The notes under the pieces are model-generated. The model did not search any database, was not told the origin of the DNA, and saw only the letters and a list, made by a program, of their open reading frames with translations. Positions 9,301 to 18,004 of a stretch of DNA of 58,930 nucleotides are shown in pieces. Position 1 is the first letter of the stretch, and each line of letters starts with the position of its first letter. Location: contig JAGBGN010000023.1 of NCBI GenBank assembly GCA_017935945.1, positions 1-58,930 of the forward strand, given 5' to 3'. Source of the DNA: Candidatus Methanomethylophilaceae archaeon. GTDB lineage: Archaea > Thermoplasmatota > Thermoplasmata > Methanomassiliicoccales > Methanomethylophilaceae. A program made the position numbers and the translations under genes.

Positions 9301-9678
9301 GTGGCGATACTTAGTTTCGGTAGGACCCTCGTATCCAATCTGTTCAAGAAACCTGTCACTGAAGGATATCCCTTCGAACCCCGCGAATACACACCACGGA
9401 CCCGCGGACACGTCGTTTTCGATGGGGACAATTGCATACTGTGCAACATCTGTGGCAGGAAATGCCCCAGTAATGCGATAAGGATCGACAAAACAGAACG
9501 TATGTTCATCATCGAAAGGATGAGGTGTGTCCAATGTTCCGCATGCGTGGATTCATGTCCCAAGGGATGTCTCTCACTTGATGGACACTACATCGCACCC
9601 AGCATCCAGAAGGTGACGGATGCGTATGATGTTCCTGTGAAGGAAAAACCAAGAACCTCAGAACAAACATCTGAATGA
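9301..9678 (+). CDS. echF: Ech hydrogenase subunit F, 2x[4Fe-4S] (NuoI-like)
   Basis: A 125-residue polyferredoxin-type subunit with two complete cluster motifs: CILCNICGRKCP near residue 45 and CVQCSACVDSCP near 76. It is the electron entry point from soluble ferredoxin. The start is GTG (GTGGCGATACTTAG), four bases after the echE stop. The C-terminal 25 residues are charged and probably flexible. It is the last gene of the operon, with a strong hairpin immediately downstream. Confidence 0.95.
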   Translation: MAILSFGRTLVSNLFKKPVTEGYPFEPREYTPRTRGHVVFDGDNCILCNICGRKCPSNAIRIDKTERMFIIERMRCVQCSACVDSCPKGCLSLDGHYIAPSIQKVTDAYDVPVKEKPRTSEQTSE

Positions 9679-9684
9679 TCATAT

Positions 9685-9708
9685 GGGGTGATGGGGAACC
9701 ATCACCCC
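9685..9708 (+). terminator. Terminator of the ech operon
   Basis: A perfect 10-bp stem, GGGGTGATGG-GGAA-CCATCACCCC, starts 7 bases after the echF stop. It is followed by CAACCTTTTG. Confidence 0.7.
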
Positions 9709-9804
9709 CAACCTTTTGCATTGTACGGTCACGACAGACCCGAACATACAGTCCGGAAGCATCCCTCACCTCCAGATAAATACCATGCATCCCATCTGCA
9801 GATC

Positions 9805-10188
9805 ATGGATTCCAACATGGTAGTCTATGAATCGACAGCATCCCGCTCAAAGAATCCGGCCGATACGACCCGCTTCGACCACAGCCTGTCCCTCCTGGAG
9901 AATGTAGGAATCGTTGTGGAACGCATCATGTGTTCGGATCCTTCGGACCTGCCGGCAGACGGGGAAGCTCACGACATCGTTGCAGAGAACGGCATGGAGG
10001 TACTGCCCGTGATGACGTATCAGGGAGCAGTGGTGACGACCGCATCATACCCCACAGATCAGGACCTCGCGGATTTCCTGGATGTCCCCGATGGCGTGTT
10101 GAGTGTCGACAGGGTTAAGGGCCCTGCCATGAACAACGACATAATGCCCGCATGCAACTGCGGACAGAAAGATTCTTGTCCCAAGTGA
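9805..10188 (+). CDS. ArsD-like thioredoxin-fold protein without the N-terminal cysteines
   Basis: A 127-residue protein that follows the ArsD pattern: a short first strand (VVYES), then ...LLENVGIVVERIMCSDPSDL, VAENGMEVLPVMTYQGAVVTTASYPTDQDLADFL. In ArsD this is the thioredoxin-like fold that hands arsenite to the ArsA ATPase using an N-terminal Cys-Cys...Cys site. Here that loop is STASRSKNP with no cysteine. Instead there is a C-terminal cysteine cluster, ACNCGQKDSC. It may bind a different metal or have lost metal binding. No ArsR or ArsB is adjacent, though a Get3/ArsA-like ATPase lies elsewhere in the window. The start could also be the ATG 12 bases further in. Confidence 0.6.
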   Translation: MDSNMVVYESTASRSKNPADTTRFDHSLSLLENVGIVVERIMCSDPSDLPADGEAHDIVAENGMEVLPVMTYQGAVVTTASYPTDQDLADFLDVPDGVLSVDRVKGPAMNNDIMPACNCGQKDSCPK

Positions 10189-10226
10189 AAACAGCCGGCT
10201 ACAACCGGAAAATACATGAAAAAGAT

Positions 10227-10245
10227 GGGAGGGGGATCCCCTCCC
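10227..10245. terminator. Bidirectional terminator between the ArsD-like gene and argF
   Basis: GGGAGGGG...CCCCTCCC inverted repeat between convergent genes. It is followed by GGTTTT on the plus strand and by a TTTTTC-like stretch on the minus strand. Confidence 0.6.
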
Positions 10246-10255
10246 GGTTTTCCAT

Positions 10256-11176
10256 TCAATCCTTCATCAGGGTGTAAAGGACTGCCTTCTGTGCGTGGAG
10301 CCTGTTCTCAGCCTGGTCGAAAACGACACTGTGGGGGCCCTCGATGGCCTCGGGGGTTATCTCCTGACCCCTATGTGCGGGGAGGCAGTGCATGATGATG
10401 CAATCGGGCTTCGCGATGGACAGGAGCTCATCGTTGATCTGGTATGCCTGGAACATGGCGATGGCCTCTGCTTCGGGGGTGGAATCTCCCATGGAGATCC
10501 AGGTATCGGTGTAGAGGACGTCCGCATCCTTGCATGCCTCGAGGGGCTCGTGGGACGCGATGATCTTGGATCCGTTCTCCTCTGCGATCTTTGTGGCATT
10601 CCACATGATCTCAGCGTTGGGCATCCTGACGGCGGGACAGCATGCGACCATGTCGATTCCCATAATCGCACATGCGTACAGGAGCGAGTTGCAGACGTTG
10701 TTTCCGTCTCCGAGGTAGACGAGTTTCTTACCGCGGAATCCTCCGAGCTTCTCCTTTATGGTGACCATGTCGGCGAGTGCCTGGCAGGGGTGCTCCAGGT
10801 TGTCCAGACCGCTGATGACAGGGCAGGTCGCATAATCTCCGAACTTGTCCATCATCTTGTAGTCGAACGCCCTGTACATTATCCCATGGACGAAGCGGCT
10901 CATGACACGTGCGGTGTCCTCCACGGTCTCGCTGTGGACACCCATCTGCATCTTGGACTCATCGATGTAGAGCGCGTGACCTCCGAGCTCGGTGATCGCG
11001 ACATCGAACGATATCCTGGTCCTTGTGCTGGGCTTCTCGAAAATCATGGCCAATGTCTTTCCCTTGAGGGGATCGCCATGATTTCCACGCTCTGCCTTCA
11101 ATTTGATGGCCAGATCTACCATGTCTGCCCATTTGTCCTTCATATCCACTACGGAAATCAGGTTTCTCTTTGCCAT
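10256..11176 (-). CDS. argF: Ornithine carbamoyltransferase
   Basis: A 306-residue enzyme that makes citrulline from ornithine and carbamoyl phosphate in arginine synthesis. The carbamoyl phosphate signature FEKPSTRTRISF lies near residue 50, the HPCQALADM loop near 129, and the ornithine-side HCLPAHRG near 270, which distinguishes it from aspartate carbamoyltransferase. Length is normal and the start is ATG (MAKRNLISV). It is flanked by a bidirectional terminator downstream. The 104-base gap upstream to the MATE gene may hold its promoter. Confidence 0.96.
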   Translation of the reverse strand: MAKRNLISVVDMKDKWADMVDLAIKLKAERGNHGDPLKGKTLAMIFEKPSTRTRISFDVAITELGGHALYIDESKMQMGVHSETVEDTARVMSRFVHGIMYRAFDYKMMDKFGDYATCPVISGLDNLEHPCQALADMVTIKEKLGGFRGKKLVYLGDGNNVCNSLLYACAIMGIDMVACCPAVRMPNAEIMWNATKIAEENGSKIIASHEPLEACKDADVLYTDTWISMGDSTPEAEAIAMFQAYQINDELLSIAKPDCIIMHCLPAHRGQEITPEAIEGPHSVVFDQAENRLHAQKAVLYTLMKD

Positions 11177-11280
11177 GGTTCGAATAAAAACAGGCTCTTA
11201 GATAACGGTATTGTTTGGAAATGGACAGAACCATGGTTCTTTGTCCGTTTACGTACCTTTTGGCCATGCCTACACAAAGG

Positions 11281-12555
11281 TCATGTTTGATTGACGGGAC
11301 GGGACATGCGCTTCCAATCGGCCACCTGTCTGCGGTAGAGCACCAGACCCAACAACCCTGCGGCGGTCTCGGCCACGGGGAATGCGATCCACACATAATC
11401 GAGCCCTATGAGTGACAGGCCCCAGAATACCGGGATCATCACGAATATCTGCCTCGTCAGCGACAACAGGACACTCGGAAGAGGCGAGCCCAATGCCTGG
11501 AACACCACCGGGAACATCAGCGATAGGGCAGCTGAGAAGAAACTGGCACCTATCCACCTGAATGCGACAATGCCTATGTCGATGACCTCGGGACTGTCGG
11601 AGAACAGCCCGATCACCTGTACAGGGATCACCTCAAAGCAGAACACCCCGACGGCCATGAACGATATGGAGATTATCAGGGAATCACGTACGATCTCCCT
11701 GCAGCGGTCGTACGACCTGCGTGCGTAGTTGTAGCTGAGTATCGGCACGATGCATGTCTGCAACGCCATGAGCGGTATGAAGAAGAACATCTGCAACTTG
11801 TAGTAGAGTCCGAGGACCGTGACGGCTTCATCACAGAATCCGGCCAGTATGGCGTTGAGTATGATGATGTACACTGTGTACAGGGACTGCATCACCATGG
11901 CGGGATATCCGAGCTGGTACACCTGGCGGATGTGCGGTGATGAAGTGGGTAGACGGGGGATGCGACGTAAACCGCGGACCCCCACTATCGCTGCGGCACA
12001 GAACTGCCCGATCACCGTCGCATATGCCGCCCCTGCGACACCCATCTCGGGAATCGGCCCCATACCGAATATCATTATCGGATCCAAGATGACGTTCACC
12101 ACCGCACCGACCAATTGTGCGTACATCGGCAACCTCATGTTGCCCTCGGCCTGATGGATCTTCGTCCACATGCTCTCCAGGAACAACCCGAGACTGCCTG
12201 CGGTGACTATTGTGCCGTAGGTCACCGCGTATTCCACGGCCATGGGCCTGTTGGCACCGGTCATCACATAAGGTTCCATGAGGGGGACAAACAGGATCGT
12301 CAGGACGACCCATGTGACTACGGCCAGGACCGTACCGAGTCCCGCGACATCCTGCGCATCCTGGAACCTTCCCTTGGCGGTGAGACGGGCCATGTACGTG
12401 TTCACGCCGATTCCGGTACCCACGGCCATAGCGATGAGGACCAACTGTATCGGGAATATCACGGACAGGGCTGTCAGACCATCTCCAGAGTACTGGCCCA
12501 CGAAAGCACTGTCGACCACGTTGTACAATGCCTGGATCAACTGGGCGAGCATCAC
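11281..12555 (-). CDS. MATE-family multidrug/Na+ antiporter, start codon uncertain
   Basis: A MATE exporter with about 12 hydrophobic segments in two related halves. The first conserved segment reads MLAQLIQALYNVVDSAFVGQYSGDGL. The first canonical start in frame is GTG at 12555, but that would cut off the usual N-terminus. The frame continues upstream with family-like sequence (NDNSYFGTDSIWSILRKVAPP) to a TGA at 12640-12642, with no ATG, GTG or TTG on the way. The true start may be a non-canonical codon at 12621 (ATC) or 12630 (ACG), the latter with GAGG seven bases upstream. A start-codon mutation or a sequence error is the alternative. The substrate is unknown; these pumps use Na+ or H+ gradients. 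Confidence 0.85.
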   Translation of the reverse strand: MMLAQLIQALYNVVDSAFVGQYSGDGLTALSVIFPIQLVLIAMAVGTGIGVNTYMARLTAKGRFQDAQDVAGLGTVLAVVTWVVLTILFVPLMEPYVMTGANRPMAVEYAVTYGTIVTAGSLGLFLESMWTKIHQAEGNMRLPMYAQLVGAVVNVILDPIMIFGMGPIPEMGVAGAAYATVIGQFCAAAIVGVRGLRRIPRLPTSSPHIRQVYQLGYPAMVMQSLYTVYIIILNAILAGFCDEAVTVLGLYYKLQMFFFIPLMALQTCIVPILSYNYARRSYDRCREIVRDSLIISISFMAVGVFCFEVIPVQVIGLFSDSPEVIDIGIVAFRWIGASFFSAALSLMFPVVFQALGSPLPSVLLSLTRQIFVMIPVFWGLSLIGLDYVWIAFPVAETAAGLLGLVLYRRQVADWKRMSRPVNQT

Positions 12556-12663
12556 CGGCGGAGCGACCTTCCGGAGTATGCTCCAGATGCTATCCGTCCC
12601 GAAATAACTGTTATCGTTGATGTTCGCCGTGGAACCGCCTCAAAGCAGTGTATCTTGGGGCAC

Positions 12664-12675
12664 TATATACATTAT
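12664..12675 (-). promoter_or_regulatory. TATA box of the MATE gene
   Basis: Minus strand ATAATGTATATAG lies 35-45 bases before the candidate non-canonical starts at 12621-12630. This supports translation beginning upstream of 12555. Confidence 0.4.
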
Positions 12676-12745
12676 ATGGACCGAATTGTGTCCCAACCCT
12701 ACGCAAGATTTATCTAAGGGAACGAGATAGGCGGATTCACATCAT

Positions 12746-12820
12746 GGCCGGGATAGGGTAGCTTGGTTATCCTAGGGGACTGTGGATCCCTTGACTCGGG
12801 TTCAAATCTCGGTCCCGGCC
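12746..12820 (+). tRNA. tRNA-His (GTG)
   Basis: The cloverleaf fits well. The acceptor is GCCGGGA/TCCCGGC with an encoded G(-1) opposite C73, the tRNA-His hallmark. The anticodon stem is GGGGA/TCCCT with loop CTGTGGA, giving anticodon GTG, and the T-arm is TCGGG-TTCAAAT-CTCGG. CCA is not encoded. A CTTTTT stretch follows, and a TATA-like GATTTATCT lies about 40 bases upstream. The rtcB start is 43 bases downstream. Confidence 0.92.
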
Positions 12821-12862
12821 CCTTTTTATTCACATTACATCTCAATCCTCGGAGGCGACGCT

Positions 12863-14314
12863 ATGGTCTGGGAAGGAAAACTCAACAAGATCGATGACAA
12901 CAGATGGGAGATACCCATGGACGATTCACTGGGGATGAGGACCAATGCGGTCATCTACGCCAACGAGGACATGATCTCCCAGATCCGTTCGGACAACGCA
13001 CCCCAACAGGCTGCCAACGTCGCATGTCTCCCTGGAATAGTCGGGAGCTCGATGGCGATGCCTGACATACACTGGGGATACGGTTTCCCGATCGGCGGTG
13101 TCGCAGCGGTCGATGGGGATTCTGGATCGATATCCCCGGGAGGTATTGGTTTCGACATCAACTGCGGTGTTAGGCTCATCAAGACCGACCTCACACTCGA
13201 GGACCTGGGTGGCAACAAGGATGCCCTGGTCGATGAACTGTACAAGAACGTCCCCTCCGGACTTGGTTCCAAGGGATTGACGAAAGTGGGGTACAAGGAA
13301 CTGGACGACATCCTGACCTATGGATCCGAATGGGCCGTCGAGAATGGATACGGATGGGAACGCGACCTGGAGGTCACCGAGGAGGGTGGTCACATGGAGG
13401 ATGCGGACATCTCCGTCGTCAGTGACAAGGCCAGGAAACGCGGACTTCCGCAACTGGGTTCCCTGGGTTCCGGTAACCACTTCCTCGAGCTCGACCTGGT
13501 CGAGAACGTCTTCGATGAGGATACTGCCAAGGTCTTCGGTCTGAAAGAGGGCACCATCACAGTCACCGTCCACTGCGGTTCCAGGGGATGCGGCCACCAG
13601 ATAGCGACCGACTACCTCCAGGAGATGGAGCGCTATGTGAAGAAGAACTCCGTCGCACTCCCTGACAGACAACTCGCCTGCGCGCCTTTGGACTCCAAAC
13701 TGGGCGACGATTACTACAGGGCCATGTGCTGTGGTGCGAACTACGCATGGGCCAACAGGCAGATGATCACCCATTGGGTCAGGGAATCCTTCGAGAACAT
13801 CCTGGGCGATTCCGCCGAAGCCATGGGAATGGATGTCGTGTACGATGTGGCGCATAACATCGCGAAGAAGGAGAGGCATGACATCGACCGCCACCACGAG
13901 GATGTGTTGGTCCACAGGAAGGGGGCCACGCGTGCATTCGCTCCCGGAAGGAGTGAGATTACCCAGCGCTACAGGGATGTCGGTCAACCCGTCATCATCC
14001 CCGGCGACATGAGCGTCGGAACCTACGTCCTGGCAGGCAGGAAGGGTTCGATGGAACAGACATTCGGTTCATCCTGCCACGGTGCAGGTAGGAAGATGTC
14101 GAGGAAAGCCGCCATCGACACACTCACGGTGGATGGCGTCATGAAGGAGATGGCCGACAGGGACATCTATCTCAGGAACGGTTCCGCAGAAGGTGTGCTC
14201 GAAGAGGCCCCTGATGCGTACAAGGACGTCGATGAGGTCATAAAGGTCGTATGCGACGCGGGACTGACCGCCAAGGTCGCGAAACTGACACCCATCGGTG
14301 TCATAAAGGGATGA
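12863..14314 (+). CDS. rtcB: tRNA-splicing RNA ligase RtcB
   Basis: A 483-residue RNA ligase that joins a 2',3'-cyclic phosphate to a 5'-OH, sealing tRNA exons after intron removal in archaea. The metal and guanylylation motifs are present: GFDINCGVRL near 100, GSGNHFLEL near 200, VTVHCGSRGCGHQ near 235, YDVAHNIAKKE near 330 and SSCHGAGRKMSR near 405, the last holding the histidine that takes GMP. The start is the ATG preceded by GGAGGCGA; upstream codons run into tRNA-His. It sits directly after tRNA-His, and two other tRNAs in the window carry introns that would need this ligase. Confidence 0.96.
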   Translation: MVWEGKLNKIDDNRWEIPMDDSLGMRTNAVIYANEDMISQIRSDNAPQQAANVACLPGIVGSSMAMPDIHWGYGFPIGGVAAVDGDSGSISPGGIGFDINCGVRLIKTDLTLEDLGGNKDALVDELYKNVPSGLGSKGLTKVGYKELDDILTYGSEWAVENGYGWERDLEVTEEGGHMEDADISVVSDKARKRGLPQLGSLGSGNHFLELDLVENVFDEDTAKVFGLKEGTITVTVHCGSRGCGHQIATDYLQEMERYVKKNSVALPDRQLACAPLDSKLGDDYYRAMCCGANYAWANRQMITHWVRESFENILGDSAEAMGMDVVYDVAHNIAKKERHDIDRHHEDVLVHRKGATRAFAPGRSEITQRYRDVGQPVIIPGDMSVGTYVLAGRKGSMEQTFGSSCHGAGRKMSRKAAIDTLTVDGVMKEMADRDIYLRNGSAEGVLEEAPDAYKDVDEVIKVVCDAGLTAKVAKLTPIGVIKG

Positions 14315-15625
14315 TCAGAGCCCGAGGACCTTCCTCGTGGCTCTGGCCACCTTCTCCCTCATATCATCCGAGGACGCGACGACCAGACTCCACCCGTGGG
14401 TGTCGCGTGACTGCAGAGAACGTGCCAATGGCGAGAAACGGGTTATAGGACGCACCCTGCCCTCGTCATCGGCGATCGCCACATCGGTCTTGCCGATCTT
14501 GATCCTGGATTGCAGACTCGACTTCGGGGCGACGACGACACAGATGTCGAACGGATCCACCCCCAGAACATCAGCGATCTCGGATTCCAGACGTTCCTGA
14601 CCTCCCTTGCCCGAGAACAACATCACCCTGTCGAGGATCTCCTGAGTGGCATCACCGTTGTAGATCGCGAACGCTTTCTTGTCTATGTCCCTGTTCATTA
14701 TACGGCGGATGGCCATGGAGGACTTGCCACCGGATGCCCTCAGGTTGGAGACCAGGTCTGCATCCGACCACAGGTAGATCTCGGACAGGTCGCCATCGTA
14801 TTCGCATACGGCCTTCTCCAGCATCCTCTCGGCGATCTTCACGGTCTCATGGAAATACACGGACGTGTACATCAGCGCGCGCGATACCATCAGCCCCTCG
14901 GCGGCAACCATGCCACCGCGACGTATGACAATCCTGTCGTTCTGGAGCCTCATCGTGTTGATCAGCCTCTCGCAGTCTATGGACCCGTGCACTATACCCG
15001 TATAGTATGCATCCCTCATCAGATAGTCCATCTGATCCGCATCGACCGGGCCGTGTATGATCTGATGGGCATAATCGTGCGATGGGAAATGTCCGTTGCT
15101 ACCCATGAACGTGTCAAGGGGGCCTGTGTTCGTCACCGGATACTCTATCAGATCGCAGACCTCTTCCGAGGATATCCCGAAACGGGACATGATCTCGGAC
15201 ATCGGCTCAGAGTCACCGAACATGTCCGAATCACAGGAACGATGGTTCGGTATCCTGCCGTTGATGAGTGCACGGGCCAGTTCCATGTGGTCCAATCCCG
15301 TCGCACGTTCCATCACAGCCTCCAATGCATGGGAGAATGGTGGATGGCACACATCATGGAGAAGTCCAGCCATACGAACGGTTGCGGAATCGTCACGGTC
15401 GAGACCGATGACGTCCGCCATACGACCAGCAAGGTGGTACGTCCCGAGACAGTGTTCGAAACGTGTGTGGTTTGCACCAGGGAACACCAGATTGCTCAGG
15501 CCCAACTGACGTACTGACCTGAGCCTCTGCATCTCGTGCCTGTCCATGACCGACAGGTACGGCCCATCCAGGGATATGCTCCCGTGGATCGGGTCCTGCA
15601 CCACCTTGACCCTGTCCATCCTCAT
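14315..15625 (-). CDS. HD-domain phosphohydrolase (COG1078, dNTPase-like)
   Basis: A 436-residue protein of the SAMHD1/dGTPase-like HD group. It shows the full HD metal set: NHTRFEHCLGTYHLA near 55 (H), LLHDVCHPPFSHALE near 95 (HD...H) and a later SHDYAHQIIHGPVDADQMDYLMRDA near 185 (D). Relatives hydrolyse dNTPs or other nucleotides; the substrate here is not known. It is convergent with rtcB, the two stop codons abutting. Its ATG overlaps the stop of the upstream PUA-protein gene (ATGA), so they are translationally coupled. A start two codons later (MDRVKV) is equally possible. Confidence 0.88.
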   Translation of the reverse strand: MRMDRVKVVQDPIHGSISLDGPYLSVMDRHEMQRLRSVRQLGLSNLVFPGANHTRFEHCLGTYHLAGRMADVIGLDRDDSATVRMAGLLHDVCHPPFSHALEAVMERATGLDHMELARALINGRIPNHRSCDSDMFGDSEPMSEIMSRFGISSEEVCDLIEYPVTNTGPLDTFMGSNGHFPSHDYAHQIIHGPVDADQMDYLMRDAYYTGIVHGSIDCERLINTMRLQNDRIVIRRGGMVAAEGLMVSRALMYTSVYFHETVKIAERMLEKAVCEYDGDLSEIYLWSDADLVSNLRASGGKSSMAIRRIMNRDIDKKAFAIYNGDATQEILDRVMLFSGKGGQERLESEIADVLGVDPFDICVVVAPKSSLQSRIKIGKTDVAIADDEGRVRPITRFSPLARSLQSRDTHGWSLVVASSDDMREKVARATRKVLGL

Positions 15626-16113
15626 TCACCGGACTTCCAGAGCTTGTCACCCACATAGTGTATGGTCTTGATCGCCTTACCGCCGTTCTTCAACTTGAGC
15701 TCCTCTCCGGAACGCAGTGCAACACCGATGGCGAGCGGCACACCGTTCTTGATGTCCCTGATCCAAACGAGGTCCCCTTCCTGGATACCCTCGTCTGCAT
15801 CGGTGATACCGGGGCCCATGACATCTGCCCCGTTGGTGACGAATGGAACCGCACCCATGTCGACGGTGACGGCCCTTGCAGAGGGTCTGTACTTGAGGAT
15901 ACCCCTGACGGTCAGGAACGGCTTCCCATCGACGACCAGACCGAGGATGTCGGAACCGACGAAGACGACATTGAAATCCGAGCTCTCCGCCATGTCGACG
16001 GGGTCGTCCTCGGAGAACACTGGTACACCGAGGATCTGCTCGAGCTCCTGGGACATCGCCTTGATTTCCTTGGATCTCATCCTCTTCCTCTTGCGAATCA
16101 TTATGTCTGCCAT
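15622..16113 (-). CDS. PUA-domain RNA-binding protein (MCT-1/DUF1947-like)
   Basis: A 163-residue archaeal protein with a basic N-terminal pre-PUA region (IRKRKRMRSKEIKAM) and a C-terminal PUA domain (about 80-155: ...VTNGADVMGPGITDADEGIQEGDLVWIRD). Eukaryotic relatives (MCTS1, eIF2D) bind the small ribosomal subunit and tRNA; a similar translation role is plausible for the archaeal form. Its stop overlaps the start of the HD-hydrolase gene. Confidence 0.85.
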   Translation of the reverse strand: MADIMIRKRKRMRSKEIKAMSQELEQILGVPVFSEDDPVDMAESSDFNVVFVGSDILGLVVDGKPFLTVRGILKYRPSARAVTVDMGAVPFVTNGADVMGPGITDADEGIQEGDLVWIRDIKNGVPLAIGVALRSGEELKLKNGGKAIKTIHYVGDKLWKSGE

Positions 16114-16188
16114 ATGATGGGGCTATGCATAGGATGGTTATGGTTCTTGCCCCGAAAAGGAATCGCGGGTGTACCCCACCCGCAGGGA

Positions 16189-17022
16189 TCAACTGTTGTC
16201 TATCAGACGCTGGTTGATGGCGGATGCCTCCTCGCTTGGAAGGAGCATCGTGGTGACCTCCATGAAGGGATGCTTGGCACCCTCGATGATGGTCACATCG
16301 TCCAGACTTCTGAGGCCCCAACGCTCTGCGGTCTTCTCGAGTCCGAACTTGACATCGTAATCGTTGGGAACCAGGACTATGGCATTGAAGTTCTTCATAC
16401 CCATCTTCTTCGCGGCCATGACACGGTGGTGTCCGTCGACGACTATGAATCCGTTGCGTCTCTCCACCACGATCAGAGGTTCGTTGAGACCCCTCTTGAT
16501 CTCGTACTGGCGTCCGATGAGCTCGTCCATGTAGACCTCCTTCTGGGTAGGGATCACACGGTCGAGGGATATCTCCTTGTTGACCACCTTCATGCGGATG
16601 CCGTTCTGCTGTTCGAGGAAGTTCTTGACCGACATGACCTTTCCGGGACGCGACTTCTCGATCTGGGACCTGACTATGTCGATGTTCGAGATTATGCCCA
16701 CGATCTTCTTGTCCTCGTCCACGACCGGCAGATTCCTGAGACCGTATCTGAACAGTATGCGAGTGGCATCGTCTATGGACATGGATGGGATCGCGCATAT
16801 GGTACCCCTCCTCATGACCGTGCGTATCTTCGCATCCGGCTTATCGATGTAACGCAGAAGCTCTTTGGCCGTGACGAATCCCAATAGGTATCCGTTCTCC
16901 ACGATGGGGAACCCGTGGAAACTGGAGTTTATGATCTGCTGTCTAACTTCCTCTACGGTCATGTTGGGTCCGACGGTATGGACCTTACGGACCATGTAGT
17001 CTCCCACGGTGGCTTCTGGCAT
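16189..17022 (-). CDS. CBS-pair plus ParB/Srx-like protein (SerK-related)
   Basis: A 277-residue protein with two CBS domains in the N-terminal half (MVRKVHTVGPNM...; VMRRGTICAIPSMSIDDA..., with GLRNLPVVDEDKKIVGIISNID). They are followed by a ParB/sulfiredoxin-type domain whose core is VVERRNGFIVVDGHHRVMAAKKMG. The closest characterised fold relative I know is the archaeal free-serine kinase SerK, which shares the VDGHHR-type motif. The CBS pair would allow adenine-nucleotide control. I start at MPEATVGD; upstream codons read through the divergent promoter region. The kinase activity is an inference. Confidence 0.75.
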   Translation of the reverse strand: MPEATVGDYMVRKVHTVGPNMTVEEVRQQIINSSFHGFPIVENGYLLGFVTAKELLRYIDKPDAKIRTVMRRGTICAIPSMSIDDATRILFRYGLRNLPVVDEDKKIVGIISNIDIVRSQIEKSRPGKVMSVKNFLEQQNGIRMKVVNKEISLDRVIPTQKEVYMDELIGRQYEIKRGLNEPLIVVERRNGFIVVDGHHRVMAAKKMGMKNFNAIVLVPNDYDVKFGLEKTAERWGLRSLDDVTIIEGAKHPFMEVTTMLLPSEEASAINQRLIDNS

Positions 17023-17173
17023 ACACACCCTATCGACTGCGTCGATAATAGTGTTTGTGGGTGATGCGGCGTTGGATTGTCGATGGACGTGTCTACACAC
17101 CCCTAAACAACCGTACCTCCCTGTGTAATCCTTATAAAAAAGACTGGCAATCGGGTGTCCAGAGGTATTCAGA

Positions 17174-18004
17174 ATGTCAAAACCCATGTTCACAGAGGAA
17201 TCCATCCAGGAGGAGACGAAACTCCAGGACACACTCAAGAATATCAAGCACGTCATCATCGTCATGAGTGGTAAAGGCGGTGTCGGAAAGAGCACAGTCT
17301 CTTCCAACCTCGCCATGGCACTCTCAATGAAAGGATTCCAGACAGGAATCATGGATATCGACATCACCGGCCCCAACATCCCCAAGATGTTCGGTGTCGA
17401 AGATCAGGGACTCACCGTGAACGACCAGAGGCAGCTCGTCCCCGTGACGGTTCCCCCATCACTCAAACTGATGTCAATGGCATTCCTCCTTCCCGACAAG
17501 GATTCACCCGTCATGTGGCGCGGACCTGTCAAAATGGGTGCCATCAAGCAGTTCATAGAGGATGTCAATTGGGGAGAACTCGACTACCTGGTCATCGACA
17601 TGCCCCCGGGAACCGGAGATGAGGCGCTCTCCATCGTACAGCTCATCCCCAAGGCCGATGGAATGGTCATCGTGACCACGCCCCAGGACGTCGCCCTGCT
17701 CGACAGTAGGAAATCCCTCGTGTTCGCTGCGGAGACGCACATCCCCATCATCGGAATCGTCGAGAACATGAGTGGATTCGTCTGTCCCCACTGCGGAGAG
17801 GTCACTGACATCTTCAAATCCGGCGGAGGAGAAGCCACAGCCAAGGACATGAATGTCCAGTTCCTCGGACGCGTCCCCATCGAGCCCGGAATCGTGGACT
17901 GTGGTGACAACGGAGTGCCTGTCGTTCTCAAGAACCCCGATTCCGCCTCTGCAAAGGCATTCGAGGACATAATCGACAGGATCATCAAGACGGTCGATAA
18001 CTGA
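17174..18004 (+). CDS. apbC: Mrp/NBP35-type Fe-S cluster carrier ATPase
   Basis: A 276-residue P-loop ATPase with deviant Walker A MSGKGGVGKST near 31, switch motif DIDITGPNIPKMFG near 61, LVIDMPPGTGDEAL near 143, and the cluster-binding CPHCGE near 202. This is the ApbC/Nbp35 family, which carries [4Fe-4S] clusters to target proteins in the cytoplasm. The archaeal form lacks the N-terminal DUF59 domain, as here. The downstream NifX-like gene begins on its stop codon, so the two are coupled; both fit Fe-S or metal-cluster assembly. Confidence 0.94.
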   Translation: MSKPMFTEESIQEETKLQDTLKNIKHVIIVMSGKGGVGKSTVSSNLAMALSMKGFQTGIMDIDITGPNIPKMFGVEDQGLTVNDQRQLVPVTVPPSLKLMSMAFLLPDKDSPVMWRGPVKMGAIKQFIEDVNWGELDYLVIDMPPGTGDEALSIVQLIPKADGMVIVTTPQDVALLDSRKSLVFAAETHIPIIGIVENMSGFVCPHCGEVTDIFKSGGGEATAKDMNVQFLGRVPIEPGIVDCGDNGVPVVLKNPDSASAKAFEDIIDRIIKTVDN

